64,000 bases of DNA, from positions 191,041 through 255,040 of the forward strand of contig NZ_AQHJ01000033.1 of assembly GCF_014925405.1 (NCBI RefSeq), written 5' to 3'. Below the pieces are notes generated by a model. The model ran no database searches, was not told where the DNA came from, and was given only the letters and a program-made list of their open reading frames with translations. Source of the DNA: Pseudoalteromonas ulvae UL12 (GTDB lineage: Bacteria > Pseudomonadota > Gammaproteobacteria > Enterobacterales > Alteromonadaceae). The position numbers and the translations under genes are program-made. Below, in pieces: positions 1 to 8,858 of this stretch (position 1 is its first letter; the number at the start of each line of letters is the position of its first letter).

Positions 1-2
1 TA

Positions 3-536
3 CAAGTACCAGTCAGTGTGAATTTATTTGGCCCTGAACTATTTCAAGACGAAATGGTTGAGTACTTGGCTGAATTGATCGCTGTCCATCATTTAAACCC
101 TAAATATTTAATTATCGAATGCCCTGCAGGCGTTTTGCTTGATTTAGAAGACAAAGGGGCGGCGATATTGAAAAGGCTCAAGAATGTTGGCACACCGGTG
201 TGTTTAGATGATTTAGGGGTCAGTCCGTTATTGTTAACTCAGCTACCTAAATTAACATTGCACTATGTAAAACTAGATGATGTTTTGATTGCTGAATTTA
301 GTCAAAATACTAATTCACGTAACCTTTTGCGTGGCATTATCAGTATGTGCAACAATTTAGATACTAAGGTGATTGCAGAAGGCGTCGCCTCTAATGTGCT
401 ACTTGAATTTGTAGAAACCTTAGAATGCGACGGCGCTCAAGGGTATTTATTTGCTCGGCCTTTAAGCGTTGTTGGCATCACTGCTTGGTTAAACCAGTGG
501 CAGCATAAGTTAGATGCCGAACAGTTGCCATACTAA
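3..536 (+). CDS. EAL-domain protein, C-terminal part (gene truncated by window start)
   Basis: The reading frame is open from the first bases of the window, so this is the C-terminal end of a longer protein. It matches the second half of an EAL (cyclic-di-GMP phosphodiesterase) domain: VSVNLF near the start, IIEC in the place of ITES, LDDLG for DDFG, the lysine in YVKLDD, IAEGV, and QGYLFARPL at the end. The loop after DD (GVSPLLL) departs from the usual GTGYSSL, so activity is uncertain; the EAL tripeptide itself lies outside the window. Whether GGDEF or PAS domains precede it cannot be seen. The gene converges on the arginase-family gene that follows. Confidence 0.85.
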   Translation, partial: QVPVSVNLFGPELFQDEMVEYLAELIAVHHLNPKYLIIECPAGVLLDLEDKGAAILKRLKNVGTPVCLDDLGVSPLLLTQLPKLTLHYVKLDDVLIAEFSQNTNSRNLLRGIISMCNNLDTKVIAEGVASNVLLEFVETLECDGAQGYLFARPLSVVGITAWLNQWQHKLDAEQLPY

Positions 537-546
537 ATAAGTGTGG

Positions 547-1602
547 CTAGCCAGCTTGTTTACCCATTAAATATGCATACACCAAGGCGCTTAAGATTTG
601 CCCTGCTTCATTCATTCCTTGATTGAGGCTCACTGGGTGAGTTTGAGGTGCGGCTTCACACAAATGTAAATATCGACTCAATGGCAACGTTGCCATGTTA
701 TACACAAATTGCTCAGCTTCACTGACACTAAAACCGCAATTTGTAAATGCACTCACCGGCATATGTGAAATGCTGTCGACATCAACTTCAATCCCCAATG
801 GCAAGCCTTGTTTTATCGCTTTTGATTTAAAGCGGCTGCAGCTGTCCTGCAAAGTCAGAGATTGGCGCACTTTAATAGCCTGATAGGAATCAAAAGTGAA
901 ATGTGCTTTTTCTAGGGCGTTAAAAATAGCTTCATTGTTTTTCAGCTCGTGCAAACCAATGACATGATAATTGCTAAGATAGCCATTTTCATAGGCATAA
1001 CGGAACCCATTACCGCTGTGACGACCTTCCAGTGAACGAAAATCAGCATGTGGGTCGAGATTAACCGCGTTGACTTGAGAATGTGTACTGCTCGCAAGTG
1101 CTTGTAATAAAGGATAGCTATTGTTATGGCCGCCGCCAATTACAATTGGTTCGAGGCCAGCATTAAATATTGCAGTTAATACGGGCTCTACAGCATCATC
1201 AACCTCGCCGCAAAGTTGTCTTAATTTACTTAAATCTTGAGTTGAGCGTGCATCAAGGTTTATACTTTGAGCCTGAATACTGGCAACATCGATTTCACCG
1301 AGCAGTAAGATTTGCTCACTAGCAAAAAAGCGGTTTGCCTGCATATTTAAAAAGCGACTCAAAAATGCTTGCCAACCTAACTCTGAGCCACCATTCCCAC
1401 AATTTGCCCGAGGACCAATGTCTTCAGGAATACCAACTAAGACATATTTAATGCCAAATTGAGCGGCATCATTCAGAGCTTGATTAAAATCGACTTGGGT
1501 ATTGATAAAAAAGAGAGATTGGCCAATTTTCTGCTCTCCTTCACGGAGGCTGAAAAATGGCGCAATATCACTTTCTGAATAGATGTTTAACTTGTAGGGC
1601 AT
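547..1602 (-). CDS. Arginase/formimidoylglutamase-family ureohydrolase
   Basis: A 351-residue protein of the arginase, agmatinase and formimidoylglutamase family, which hydrolyses C-N bonds at a binuclear manganese centre. Metal-ligand motifs are visible: GGGHNNS (His159), NLDPHADF (Asp183, His185, Asp187) and EVDVDS (Asp274, Asp276). The usual GGDH has become GGGH, as in formimidoylglutamase-like members. No other histidine-degradation genes are near, so the substrate is not settled. The gene lies 3 bases downstream of rraA on the same strand and is probably cotranscribed with it. Confidence 0.85.
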   Translation of the reverse strand: MPYKLNIYSESDIAPFFSLREGEQKIGQSLFFINTQVDFNQALNDAAQFGIKYVLVGIPEDIGPRANCGNGGSELGWQAFLSRFLNMQANRFFASEQILLLGEIDVASIQAQSINLDARSTQDLSKLRQLCGEVDDAVEPVLTAIFNAGLEPIVIGGGHNNSYPLLQALASSTHSQVNAVNLDPHADFRSLEGRHSGNGFRYAYENGYLSNYHVIGLHELKNNEAIFNALEKAHFTFDSYQAIKVRQSLTLQDSCSRFKSKAIKQGLPLGIEVDVDSISHMPVSAFTNCGFSVSEAEQFVYNMATLPLSRYLHLCEAAPQTHPVSLNQGMNEAGQILSALVYAYLMGKQAG

Positions 1603-1605
1603 AAT

Positions 1606-2154
1606 TTAGCGAAGTTCTGAATCAAGCTCGTCTTCAGAATCAAAGTCATCTTCAGAGTCAAAGTCATCGTCATCTGCTTCAAGGTCTTCACCTGAGATTA
1701 TAATCCCCGTACTATCGGCATAGATGTAATCATCTTCGTAAAAAGAGACGCCAGCAAAGTTTACTGGGACTGAATATTCACCATTATTGTTATCATCTGC
1801 ACCGACAGGAATAGACGCAATAGCTTGAATCCCTATGTCGAGTTCATCTAACTCATCAACATGTCTGACCGCACCGTACACGACAATGCCTTCCCAGTTA
1901 TTTTCGAGTGCAATTTCTGCGAGTTCAATATCAATGAGTGCTCGTCTTGTTGAACCGCCGCCATCAATTAACAGCACTAATCCTGTGCCATCATTAGCTA
2001 GTGCATCACGGATCAGTTGGTTGCTTTCGAAACATTTGATGGTTTTTATTTGTCCGCCAAATGAAGTTCTGCCACCAAAATTCACGAACATAGGTTCGAG
2101 AACATCGACTACTTCGGCAAATTGGTCACATAACTCAGATGTATTGTATTGCAT
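1606..2154 (-). CDS. rraA: RraA, regulator of RNase E activity, with acidic tail
   Basis: RraA is a trimeric cytosolic protein that binds RNase E and damps its activity. The 182-residue product begins [21 protein letters not shown] and carries the family's [23 protein letters not shown] and [16 protein letters not shown] segments. It is about 20 residues longer than the E. coli protein because of a C-terminal tail made almost only of Asp, Glu and Ser (about residues 158-182), encoded by imperfect 18-bp repeats. The start is supported by AAGGA seven bases upstream. A promoter-like element lies at 2194-2221, and the arginase-family gene follows after 3 bases. Confidence 0.95.
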   Translation of the reverse strand: MQYNTSELCDQFAEVVDVLEPMFVNFGGRTSFGGQIKTIKCFESNQLIRDALANDGTGLVLLIDGGGSTRRALIDIELAEIALENNWEGIVVYGAVRHVDELDELDIGIQAIASIPVGADDNNNGEYSVPVNFAGVSFYEDDYIYADSTGIIISGEDLEADDDDFDSEDDFDSEDELDSELR

Positions 2155-2193
2155 GAGCTGATCCTTAGGTGTTAGCTAATGAGGTTGTGTCTC

Positions 2194-2221
2194 AGTATAC
2201 ATTTGTCTGGACGCAATACAA
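2194..2221 (-). promoter_or_regulatory. Putative sigma-70 promoter of rraA
   Basis: Read on the minus strand, TTGTAT (2216-2221) and TATACT (2194-2199) are separated by 16 bases, and the start codon of rraA lies about 40 bases downstream. This is a pattern match only. Confidence 0.5.
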
Positions 2222-2324
2222 TCAAATAAATCCCGATTTTCGATAGAAATATTAATGTCTTGAAATCTTCATGTAATTGTTACTTGACCCAATTAGGCTT
2301 AAGTAAAACACAAGGGAGTGAGTC

Positions 2325-2849
2325 ATGATATTTGTCAAAATCACTGAGTTGGACCACGCAATTTTTCGTGGGCTATTTAAGCCAAACGCCCCAAAATGGT
2401 GGCAAATTTTATTTGTTAACCTATCAAAAACTGGCGATGGCTACGTTTATATCGCGTTTGCTGGGATATTACTCTACCTCAACAGCCCGCAGTCTTTGAG
2501 TTTGCTCAATGTGTTACTGCTTGGCTTTCTGATTGAACGTCCTTTGTATTATGCACTTAAAAATGTATTTAAACGAACGCGGCCATGCCATTGGCAGGGA
2601 GGGATATCGTTTATCATTCCCAGCGATCAGTTTAGTTTACCCTCAGGTCATAGTGCCGCCGCCTGGGTGTTTGCCGTGTCCGTGGCTTGTTTTTTGCCTC
2701 AGTATGAAGTGTTGTTGTTTACTTGGGCGAGTTTGGTGGCTTTATCACGAGTGATGTTGGGGGTGCATTACCCTTTAGATATCGTGCTTGGTTCATTTAT
2801 GGGTTATGGATGCGCACACTTAAGTATGCAAATCACAGGAGTGTTATGA
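2325..2849 (+). CDS. PAP2-family membrane phosphatase
   Basis: A 174-residue membrane protein with the full phosphatidic-acid-phosphatase type 2 signature: K79-x6-R86-P87, PSGH at 106-109, and SR at 141-142 followed by His148 and Asp152. Such enzymes remove phosphate from phosphatidate, undecaprenyl pyrophosphate or related lipids at the outer face of the inner membrane. Several hydrophobic segments fit the usual multi-helix fold. AAGGGAG precedes the ATG. The stop overlaps the next gene's start as ATGA, so the phosphatase and the glycosyltransferase after it are translationally coupled, suggesting a shared lipid-linked substrate. Confidence 0.9.
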   Translation: MIFVKITELDHAIFRGLFKPNAPKWWQILFVNLSKTGDGYVYIAFAGILLYLNSPQSLSLLNVLLLGFLIERPLYYALKNVFKRTRPCHWQGGISFIIPSDQFSLPSGHSAAAWVFAVSVACFLPQYEVLLFTWASLVALSRVMLGVHYPLDIVLGSFMGYGCAHLSMQITGVL

Positions 2850-3880
2850 AAATTTTATATGGAGTACAAGGGACTGGTAATGGCCACACCACGCGTGCAA
2901 GAGTCATGGCCAAAGCGTTCGAGCAGCATGATGTCGAAGTTGACTATCTCTTTTCTGGCCGAGAGGCATCTGACTATTTTGATATGGAAGCATTCGGGAA
3001 CTATCAAACAAGGACAGGTCTTACATTCGTTACTCAAGCGGGGAAAGTAAACGGTTGGCAAACCGTAAAACAAGCAAAAGTTAAGCAATTTTTTAAAGAT
3101 ATTAAAGAGCTTGATTTAAGTGAGTATGATTTTGTTTTCAATGATTTTGAGCCTATATCTGCTTGGGCAGCGAAAAAACAAAAGGTACCAGTCATTGGCA
3201 TGAGTCATCAAGCGGCATTTTTGTCACCTAAAGTACCAGTGATAGGGAGCAATATTTTAACACGTACCATGATCCGTAAATTTGCACCTGCTGATTTTTA
3301 TTTAGGAGTGCATTGGCAACCTTTTGCTAGCAATATTATTCCTCCTTTTATTAGTCAGGATCACCATGCAAGTACGCCAATTACAATCAAAAATAAAGTG
3401 CTTGTTTATCTTCCGTTTGAATCATTGGGCAAAGTGGTTGAATTGCTTAAAGGTTTCCCACACTTTGAATTTTATTGTTATCACCCAGACGCTCAAGAAG
3501 AGTCAGTGACGCATATTCATTTACGAAAACCGTCTCGTAGTGGTTTTTTAACCGATTTATGTAGTTCAAGCGGTGTGATTGCCAACGCCGGATTTGAGCT
3601 ATCTAGTGAGGCACTTTGTTTTGGTAAAAAATTATTGCTAAAGCCGTTAGAGGGGCAATTTGAGCAAAGTTCTAATGCGTATATGTTAAGCAATATCGGT
3701 TTGGCAAAAGTGATGCAGTTTTTAGATCCAGATGCACTCGAAGATTGGTTGCTTATTCCAAATAGAGAGCAAGTAAACTTCCCGTCAGATCCCCACCCAT
3801 TAATCGAATGGCTTAAGCAAAAACAATGGCATGATATGGGCCATTTAAGTGCTCAGTTATGGCAGGACGTGAAATTATAG
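2846..3880 (+). CDS. MJ1255/VC2487-family glycosyltransferase-like protein
   Basis: A 344-residue protein starting MKILYGVQGTGNGHTTRA, the hallmark of the MJ1255/VC2487 family, which resembles the MurG/UDP-glycosyltransferase GT-B fold. The glycine-rich N-terminal GTGNGH loop and a C-terminal stretch (SSGVIANAGFELSSEAL, then KKLLLKPLEGQFEQ) match the nucleotide-sugar site of GT28-like enzymes. The frame is open further upstream, but the ATG at 2846 is the natural start: it gives the conserved N-terminus and overlaps the PAP2 stop codon. Acceptor and donor are unknown; a lipid-linked role is inferred from the neighbour. Confidence 0.8.
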   Translation: MKILYGVQGTGNGHTTRARVMAKAFEQHDVEVDYLFSGREASDYFDMEAFGNYQTRTGLTFVTQAGKVNGWQTVKQAKVKQFFKDIKELDLSEYDFVFNDFEPISAWAAKKQKVPVIGMSHQAAFLSPKVPVIGSNILTRTMIRKFAPADFYLGVHWQPFASNIIPPFISQDHHASTPITIKNKVLVYLPFESLGKVVELLKGFPHFEFYCYHPDAQEESVTHIHLRKPSRSGFLTDLCSSSGVIANAGFELSSEALCFGKKLLLKPLEGQFEQSSNAYMLSNIGLAKVMQFLDPDALEDWLLIPNREQVNFPSDPHPLIEWLKQKQWHDMGHLSAQLWQDVKL

Positions 3881-3889
3881 CGCCCCGAA

Positions 3890-3918
3890 TTCGCAGTTTT
3901 ATCAGAGCCTTCTATAAT
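3890..3918 (+). promoter_or_regulatory. Putative sigma-70 promoter of the chemoreceptor gene
   Basis: TTCGCA (3890-3895) and a perfect TATAAT (3913-3918) are separated by 17 bases; the receptor's ATG lies 33 bases downstream of the -10 box. Confidence 0.5.
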
Positions 3919-3951
3919 TTATCTAATATCAATAAAACAGGTTAGAGTGCT

Positions 3952-5832
3952 ATGGATTTGTTACAGCGATTTTCAATTAAGCTGCGGTTACAACTAAATG
4001 CTTTGGTCATTGCGATCGCCATGATTGTTATGCTGGCTGTATTGATTTATGAAACGAACAGTATGGCCAAATTAACCGAAGCGATTAAAGTCACTGAAGA
4101 GCTGAGTATTACTCAGCTTGAGTTACGTAAACACGAAAAAAACTTCCTGTTTTTTAAGTCAGAAGACGAATTAGCATTATTTTCAGAAAAATTCAAAAAG
4201 CTAGAGGATAAGTCTGCCAGATTAAATCAAATTTTATCTGATTTAAGTTATGACATTAGTGATATTAAAAAGCTAGATAGCTTAACTACACAATACAATA
4301 CAGTTTTTACCGAAGTTGTTGAGCTACAAAAAACAATCGGGCTTCACCCTAAAGATGCACTTTATGGGCAACTGAGAGCCGCAGTGCATGAAGTCGAAAC
4401 GCTACTCAAAGAGCAAAGTAATTTTGAGTTGCTCAGTGCGATGTTGCAATTAAGACGAAATGAAAAAGACTTCATGCTCCGTTTGGATGATAAATACTTA
4501 GCAAAATTTAACGATAATGTAGCGAGCTTTTCAAAAGCAATTGCACAGAGTGATTTACCTTCTGATTATAAAACTAAGTTAAATGGATTGCTCAAAGTGT
4601 ACCATCAAAAATTTTCTGACTTAGTTCAGGCGCAACGAGCGTTAGGGTTAACCTTAGAAAGTGCCAAACTGGGTGAGTTAACTGCAAGTGCCAATGATAA
4701 TGATGAGTTTATTCAGGGTCTAGTAAAGCTTAATGAGCAACGTATTGATGATGGCCTTGCTGCGGCTAAATTTTTAAGTATCGCTGTGTTCGTTGTTGCC
4801 AGTGCAATTGTGATGTTTTTGGTTTTCTTTACCAGCAGATCCATCATTACACCGATTAACAAAGTGTGTGAGACCATTAATAAAATACGTGGCGAAAATA
4901 ACCTGACTATTAATGTGAAGTCGTCAGGTCAAGATGAAATATCAATCATGACCGATGATTTTGACAGTTTGATTGGTGATTTCAAGACCCTTATTTTCGA
5001 AGTGAATACGGCGCTGGGTATTTTAGGAGTCGCAACAGAAAACTTAGCGAACACGACAGCAGCAACCAGTGATGGGATGAGAGAACAGTTACACGAAGCG
5101 GATATGGTGGCCACTGCGGCGACACAAATGCAAGCCACAATTCAAGATATCTCTTTTAATACTGAAGCAGCCGCTAAAAAAGCAGAAACAACCAATGAAA
5201 GTGCCTTAGCCGGTAAAAAAGAAGTTGATTCAACCGTTGCGCAAATATCGCAATTAACTGACTCATTAGGAGGCGCGTCAGAGGTTGTTTCTTTGCTCGA
5301 AAAAGATGGCGAAACAATCGGCTCAGTATTGGATGTAATCCGTGCAATTGCTGAACAAACCAATTTATTGGCGTTAAATGCGGCGATTGAGGCTGCTCGG
5401 GCGGGTGAGCAAGGGCGAGGATTTGCAGTTGTTGCAGATGAAGTGCGCTCCCTTGCACAAAGAACGCAAGATTCAACTCAAGAAATAGAAGGCATTATTC
5501 ATACCTTGCAACAACGTACTCAAGAAGTGGTGAGTCTTATGAACAAATGTCGTACTCAAGGTGATGAAAGTGCCAATCAAGCCAGAAAAGCCGGTGAGTT
5601 GTTGGAATTCATTACTGAAAATGTGCAGACTATCATGGATATGAGTACTCAAATTGCCACAGCGATAGATGAGCAAAACTTAGTCGCTTCTGAAGTAAAT
5701 AAAAATGTGGTTCGCATCAGAGATATTGCAGAGCAAGCCGCGAGTCACTCAGAAACAAATGCTCACACCAGCGAAGAGGTTTCAGAGCAAGCTAAAGTAC
5801 TCCACAGTGCGATAGCTAAATTTAAAGTTTAA
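3952..5832 (+). CDS. Methyl-accepting chemotaxis protein
   Basis: A 626-residue transmembrane chemoreceptor. There are two membrane segments (about residues 15-33 and 274-293) with a mainly helical periplasmic sensor between them. The sensor carries repeated [11 protein letters not shown] / [11 protein letters not shown] motifs typical of helical bimodular (HBM) sensors of small organic ligands. A HAMP linker follows (about 294-347), then a long coiled-coil signalling domain with the conserved tip [20 protein letters not shown] near residue 465. It should control CheA kinase through CheW. No che genes are near, and the ligand cannot be told. A terminator-like hairpin lies just past the stop codon, inside the convergent gene. 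Confidence 0.95.
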   Translation: MDLLQRFSIKLRLQLNALVIAIAMIVMLAVLIYETNSMAKLTEAIKVTEELSITQLELRKHEKNFLFFKSEDELALFSEKFKKLEDKSARLNQILSDLSYDISDIKKLDSLTTQYNTVFTEVVELQKTIGLHPKDALYGQLRAAVHEVETLLKEQSNFELLSAMLQLRRNEKDFMLRLDDKYLAKFNDNVASFSKAIAQSDLPSDYKTKLNGLLKVYHQKFSDLVQAQRALGLTLESAKLGELTASANDNDEFIQGLVKLNEQRIDDGLAAAKFLSIAVFVVASAIVMFLVFFTSRSIITPINKVCETINKIRGENNLTINVKSSGQDEISIMTDDFDSLIGDFKTLIFEVNTALGILGVATENLANTTAATSDGMREQLHEADMVATAATQMQATIQDISFNTEAAAKKAETTNESALAGKKEVDSTVAQISQLTDSLGGASEVVSLLEKDGETIGSVLDVIRAIAEQTNLLALNAAIEAARAGEQGRGFAVVADEVRSLAQRTQDSTQEIEGIIHTLQQRTQEVVSLMNKCRTQGDESANQARKAGELLEFITENVQTIMDMSTQIATAIDEQNLVASEVNKNVVRIRDIAEQAASHSETNAHTSEEVSEQAKVLHSAIAKFKV

Positions 5833-6200
5833 AGGGTTTTAATATTAATCAAGGACTCTCTAGTGGCATTGCTGCTGGAGAGTTTTTTTAAGTAATCTTG
5901 CCAAAGAGCCTCTTGGTTATTGGCTAAATGCTCAAAGTATTGCCAGCTATACAATCCTGAATTGTGCCCATCATCAAACACTAACCGTAATGCATAATGA
6001 CCCACAGGGTTAATTTTACTGATAACGACTTGTTTTTTGTTGGCGACTAACGTTGCTGTTGCAGGGCTGTGGCCTTTCACTTCAGCAGAGGGAGAAAGAA
6101 CCCTTAAAAACTCAGCACTAAAACTGACCATAGCACCATTATCAAAATAAACATCTAAGGTTTTGGCTTGTTGATGATAATGCACTTTGCGAACGAGCAT
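5829..6200 (-). CDS. DUF971 protein (gamma-butyrobetaine hydroxylase N-terminal-like domain)
   Basis: A 123-residue single-domain protein of the DUF971 family, the small zinc/iron-associated domain also found at the N-terminus of gamma-butyrobetaine hydroxylases. Recognisable parts are the start [19 protein letters not shown], the [18 protein letters not shown] segment, and the conserved end [19 protein letters not shown] followed by YSWQYF. Function is not established; related stand-alone proteins have been linked to iron-sulphur protein assembly. It lies downstream of hslU on the same strand behind a hairpin, and its stop overlaps the stop of the convergent chemoreceptor gene. Confidence 0.8.
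   Translation of the reverse strand: MLVRKVHYHQQAKTLDVYFDNGAMVSFSAEFLRVLSPSAEVKGHSPATATLVANKKQVVISKINPVGHYALRLVFDDGHNSGLYSWQYFEHLANNQEALWQDYLKKLSSSNATRESLINIKTL
5855..5889 (+). terminator. Rho-independent terminator of the chemoreceptor gene, inside the facing gene
   Basis: ACTCTCTAG pairs with CTGGAGAGT (9 bp, one G-T) around an 11-base loop and is followed by seven T residues. It lies 23 bases beyond the receptor stop, within the 3' coding part of the convergent DUF971 gene. Confidence 0.75.
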
Positions 6201-6226
6201 GAAAGGTTCCTATTAAAGCAATGTTC

Positions 6227-6254
6227 AAGGGCTAAGGTTTGACCCTTAGCCCTT
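6227..6254. terminator. Strong hairpin after hslU
   Basis: AAGGGCTAAGG and CCTTAGCCCTT form a perfect 11-bp stem around a 6-base loop between hslU and the DUF971 gene. Neither side has a clear T-run, so it may be an mRNA 3'-end stabiliser or a partial terminator. Confidence 0.55.
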
Positions 6255-6260
6255 TAAAAA

Positions 6261-7589
6261 TTAAAGAATGAAACGGCTTAAATCTTCATCTTCAACCAAT
6301 GCGCCTAAATGTTTGTTAACAAACTCAGCGTCAATGCGCATATGTTCACCTGATTTTTCTGAGGCATCAAATGAAATTTCTTCCATGAGTTTTTCCATCA
6401 CAGTGTGTAGGCGGCGGGCTCCAATATTCTCAGTTTTCTCATTTACACGCCAAGCAGCTTCAGCAATGCGCTCAATTGCATCGTCACTGAATTCAACTTT
6501 GACACCTTCTGTGCCCATCAGTGCATGGTATTGCTCTGTCAAAGATGCATGAGGTTCAGTTAAAATTCGTTTGAAATCATTAGCGGTTAGAGCTTCTAAT
6601 TCAACACGAATAGGCAGTCGGCCTTGTAACTCAGGGATCAAATCTGAAGGTTTTGACATCTGGAATGCACCAGATGCAACAAATAAAATATGATCAGTTT
6701 TAATCATGCCGTGTTTTGTGGTGACGGTTGAACCCTCAACCAGTGGCAGTAAATCACGCTGTACACCTTCGCGACTTACGTCTGGGCCTGATGAGTCGCC
6801 GCGTTTACAAATTTTGTCGATTTCATCAATAAATACAATGCCATTTTGCTCAACTGCGTGTATCGCTTGCTCTTTTAACTCTTCAGGGTTTACTAAGTTT
6901 GCAGCTTCTTCTTCAATTAACAGCTTAAAGGCATCTTTAATTTTCAATTTACGTTTGGCGCGTTTATCAGAACCGAGGTTTTGGAACATGCTTTGTAATT
7001 GATTAGTCATGTCTTCCATTCCAGGAGGAGCCATGATTTCAACGCCCATAGGCTGCTGGGCAATATCAATTTCAATTTCTTTGTCGTCTAACTGGCCTTC
7101 GCGAAGCTTTTTACGAAACACTTGGCGCGTGGAAGAATCACGTGTTTCTTGGCTGTCTCCCCAGTTGTCTTTTGCGCTAGGTAATAAAGCTTCTAAAATG
7201 CGTTCTTCAGCGGCTTCTTCAGCGCGGTGTTTTACCTTTTTAGTATGTTGTTCGCGAGTCATTTTGATTGCGATATCCGCTAAATCACGGATGATCGTTT
7301 CAACTTCTTTCCCCACATAACCTACTTCAGTGAATTTAGTCGCTTCGACCTTAATAAAAGGCGCATTGGCGAGCTTGGCTAAGCGGCGGGCGATTTCAGT
7401 TTTACCTACACCTGTTGGGCCAATCATTAAAATATTTTTTGGCGTAACTTCGGCACGTAAGTCTTCAGGTAATTGCATACGACGCCAGCGGTTACGAAGG
7501 GCGATAGCGACGGCTTTTTTGGCGCTTGCTTGGCCAATAATATGTTGATCCAGTTCGTGGACTATTTCTCTTGGGGTCATCGCAGACAT
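6261..7589 (-). CDS. hslU: HslU, ATPase subunit of the HslUV protease
   Basis: HslU (ClpY) is the AAA+ unfoldase ring that feeds substrates to the HslV peptidase in the cytoplasm. The 442-residue product matches the family's usual length. It has the N-terminal [17 protein letters not shown], Walker A GPTGVGKT (57-64), an I-domain insertion, Walker [11 protein letters not shown], the sensor-2 segment [15 protein letters not shown], and the C-terminal DLSRFIL tail that docks into HslV. It lies 12 bases downstream of hslV in the same transcript. Confidence 0.98.
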   Translation of the reverse strand: MSAMTPREIVHELDQHIIGQASAKKAVAIALRNRWRRMQLPEDLRAEVTPKNILMIGPTGVGKTEIARRLAKLANAPFIKVEATKFTEVGYVGKEVETIIRDLADIAIKMTREQHTKKVKHRAEEAAEERILEALLPSAKDNWGDSQETRDSSTRQVFRKKLREGQLDDKEIEIDIAQQPMGVEIMAPPGMEDMTNQLQSMFQNLGSDKRAKRKLKIKDAFKLLIEEEAANLVNPEELKEQAIHAVEQNGIVFIDEIDKICKRGDSSGPDVSREGVQRDLLPLVEGSTVTTKHGMIKTDHILFVASGAFQMSKPSDLIPELQGRLPIRVELEALTANDFKRILTEPHASLTEQYHALMGTEGVKVEFSDDAIERIAEAAWRVNEKTENIGARRLHTVMEKLMEEISFDASEKSGEHMRIDAEFVNKHLGALVEDEDLSRFIL

Positions 7590-7601
7590 GTATAAATCCT
7601 C

Positions 7602-8120
7602 TTAAAGCTCTTCAATTGTGTGGAAGTTGTTGGTAAATACACAGATATTACCTGCGATAGTTAAGCTTTTTTCAGCAATTTCTTTGGCGCTTAATTCTGT
7701 ATTTTCAAGAAGTGCTGTTGCGGCTGATTGGGCAAAGGCTCCGCCGCTACCAATTGCGATTAAATCGTTTTCTGGCTGAACAACATCACCATTACCCGTA
7801 ATAATAAAGGACGCGGTATGGTCGGCCACGGCTAGCAATGCTTCAAGTTTGCGAAGGGCGCGATCGCTTCGCCAGTCTTTGGCCATTTCAACGGCAGCTT
7901 TAGTTAAGTGACCTTGATGCATCTCAAGCTTGCTTTCGAATCGTTCGAATAATGTAAATGCATCTGCAGTGCCGCCAGCAAACCCTGCGAGTACTTTGCC
8001 GTTATAAAGACGACGCACTTTACGTGCATTGCCTTTCATGACTGTATTTCCAAGTGAGACTTGACCGTCTCCAGCGATGACTACTTTGCCTTCTCGGCGA
8101 ACTGACACAATCGTGGTCAT
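7602..8120 (-). CDS. hslV: HslV, peptidase subunit of the HslUV protease
   Basis: HslV (ClpQ) is the threonine peptidase that forms the dodecameric core of HslUV. The 172-residue product begins [13 protein letters not shown]; removal of Met exposes Thr2, the catalytic nucleophile. The [23 protein letters not shown] and [18 protein letters not shown] segments are typical. The gene is preceded by AAGGAA and by a leader containing a 9-bp stem-loop, itself downstream of a sigma-32-like promoter. It is first in the hslVU operon. Confidence 0.98.
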   Translation of the reverse strand: MTTIVSVRREGKVVIAGDGQVSLGNTVMKGNARKVRRLYNGKVLAGFAGGTADAFTLFERFESKLEMHQGHLTKAAVEMAKDWRSDRALRKLEALLAVADHTASFIITGNGDVVQPENDLIAIGSGGAFAQSAATALLENTELSAKEIAEKSLTIAGNICVFTNNFHTIEEL

Positions 8121-8136
8121 AGTTATTCCTTAAACG

Positions 8137-8158
8137 CGAGTGGCAGTGATGCCACTCG
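8137..8158 (-). promoter_or_regulatory. Stem-loop in the hslVU 5' leader
   Basis: CGAGTGGCA and TGCCACTCG form a perfect 9-bp stem with a 4-base loop, ending 17 bases upstream of the hslV ATG and inside the predicted leader. E. coli hslVU mRNA also carries a leader stem-loop that affects its stability, so this is likely the counterpart. Confidence 0.7.
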
Positions 8159-8178
8159 TTTATTTATCTTAAGGAGGG

Positions 8179-8206
8179 AGATGGGGGTTGTTGAATTAAA
8201 ATCAAG
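8179..8206 (-). promoter_or_regulatory. Sigma-32-type heat-shock promoter of hslVU
   Basis: On the minus strand, CTTGATT (8200-8206) is followed after 13 bases by CCCCATCT (8179-8186), close to the sigma-32 consensus CTTGAAA-N(11-15)-CCCCATNT. It sits over the last bases of ftsN and would give a leader of about 50 nt, matching heat-shock control of hslVU in enterobacteria. Confidence 0.8.
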
Positions 8207-8714
8207 ACCAGTTAAGGATTTGGCACCGCGCTGCGTTAGCTCGTTTTAATTTGTTGCGATCACTTTCAGCCAAGCGTTTGGTACTGTATGGGCCTAATTT
8301 GACTCGATAATAGCCATTTTTTGATAAGTGAATATCTGAGCTGATCCCCTGAAATGCAATCATGGCTTTTTGCGCTTCAGCACGTTCACTGGTTTTAAAC
8401 GAACCACATATTAATGCATAAGGCCCTTTTTGTTCTTGTTCTGTTACTTCTACTTCTACTTCGTGGCTTTTTATTTCTTCAATGAATTTAGGTGGTTGTG
8501 GTTTCACTTCAGGTTGTTTTTGCGCTTTGACGGTCGGCTTCGGTTGCTCAGTTGTTTTAACTGTCGGTTTATTATGGGTGATATACCAAAGCCCATAGCT
8601 CAGCCCGCTCACTAAAACGATGGCTAATAACAATAAGCCAATAGGAAGTTTTGCTTTTGGAGGGGGGGCTTTTTTACTAGGTCGCTTTTTATTGATGAAG
8701 TCGTGTTGAGCCAT
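8202..8714 (-). CDS. ftsN: FtsN-like cell-division protein with SPOR domain
   Basis: A 170-residue bitopic membrane protein: short basic cytoplasmic N-terminus (NKKRPSKKAPPPKAK), one membrane helix (about 24-45), a Pro/Lys-rich linker, and a C-terminal SPOR domain (about 96-170; YALICGSFKTSERAEAQKA and GYYRVKLGPYSTKRLAES). SPOR domains bind denuded septal peptidoglycan. Two cysteines in the domain recall the FtsN disulphide. It is much shorter than E. coli FtsN (about 320), mainly in the linker. Its position between priA and hslVU matches the enterobacterial ftsN locus, which supports the name. Confidence 0.85.
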   Translation of the reverse strand: MAQHDFINKKRPSKKAPPPKAKLPIGLLLLAIVLVSGLSYGLWYITHNKPTVKTTEQPKPTVKAQKQPEVKPQPPKFIEEIKSHEVEVEVTEQEQKGPYALICGSFKTSERAEAQKAMIAFQGISSDIHLSKNGYYRVKLGPYSTKRLAESDRNKLKRANAARCQILNWS

Positions 8715-8769
8715 AAAAAATATTACTTATTAAAAAATTAGTACAAGAGCGTGGGATTAGGCCGATAGT

Positions 8770-8797
8770 CTAATACATTTCTATGCGTATGTATTAG
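8770..8797. repeat. Inverted repeat between ftsN and priA
   Basis: CTAATACAT and ATGTATTAG form a perfect 9-bp stem with a 10-base loop. A second imperfect hairpin follows at 8814-8834 (GCTTACTT paired with AAGTAAAGC). One of them may end priA transcription on the minus strand; neither has a good T-run. An operator upstream of ftsN is the alternative. Confidence 0.4.
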
Positions 8798-8858
8798 TGC
8801 ATTTGAAATGAAAGCTTACTTTTTTAAGTAAAGCGTAATTAATGTACTGCACAGGCTC

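Noticed and set aside
3..536. Calling the EAL-domain fragment catalytically dead
   Set aside because: An alignment that first seemed to lose the ITE glutamate is better placed with IIEC matching ITES; only loop 6 is clearly atypical, and the EAL motif is outside the window.
2723..2845. A longer N-terminus for the MJ1255-type glycosyltransferase, overlapping the PAP2 gene
   Set aside because: The extension is out-of-frame PAP2 sequence; ATG 2846 gives the conserved family start and an ATGA overlap.
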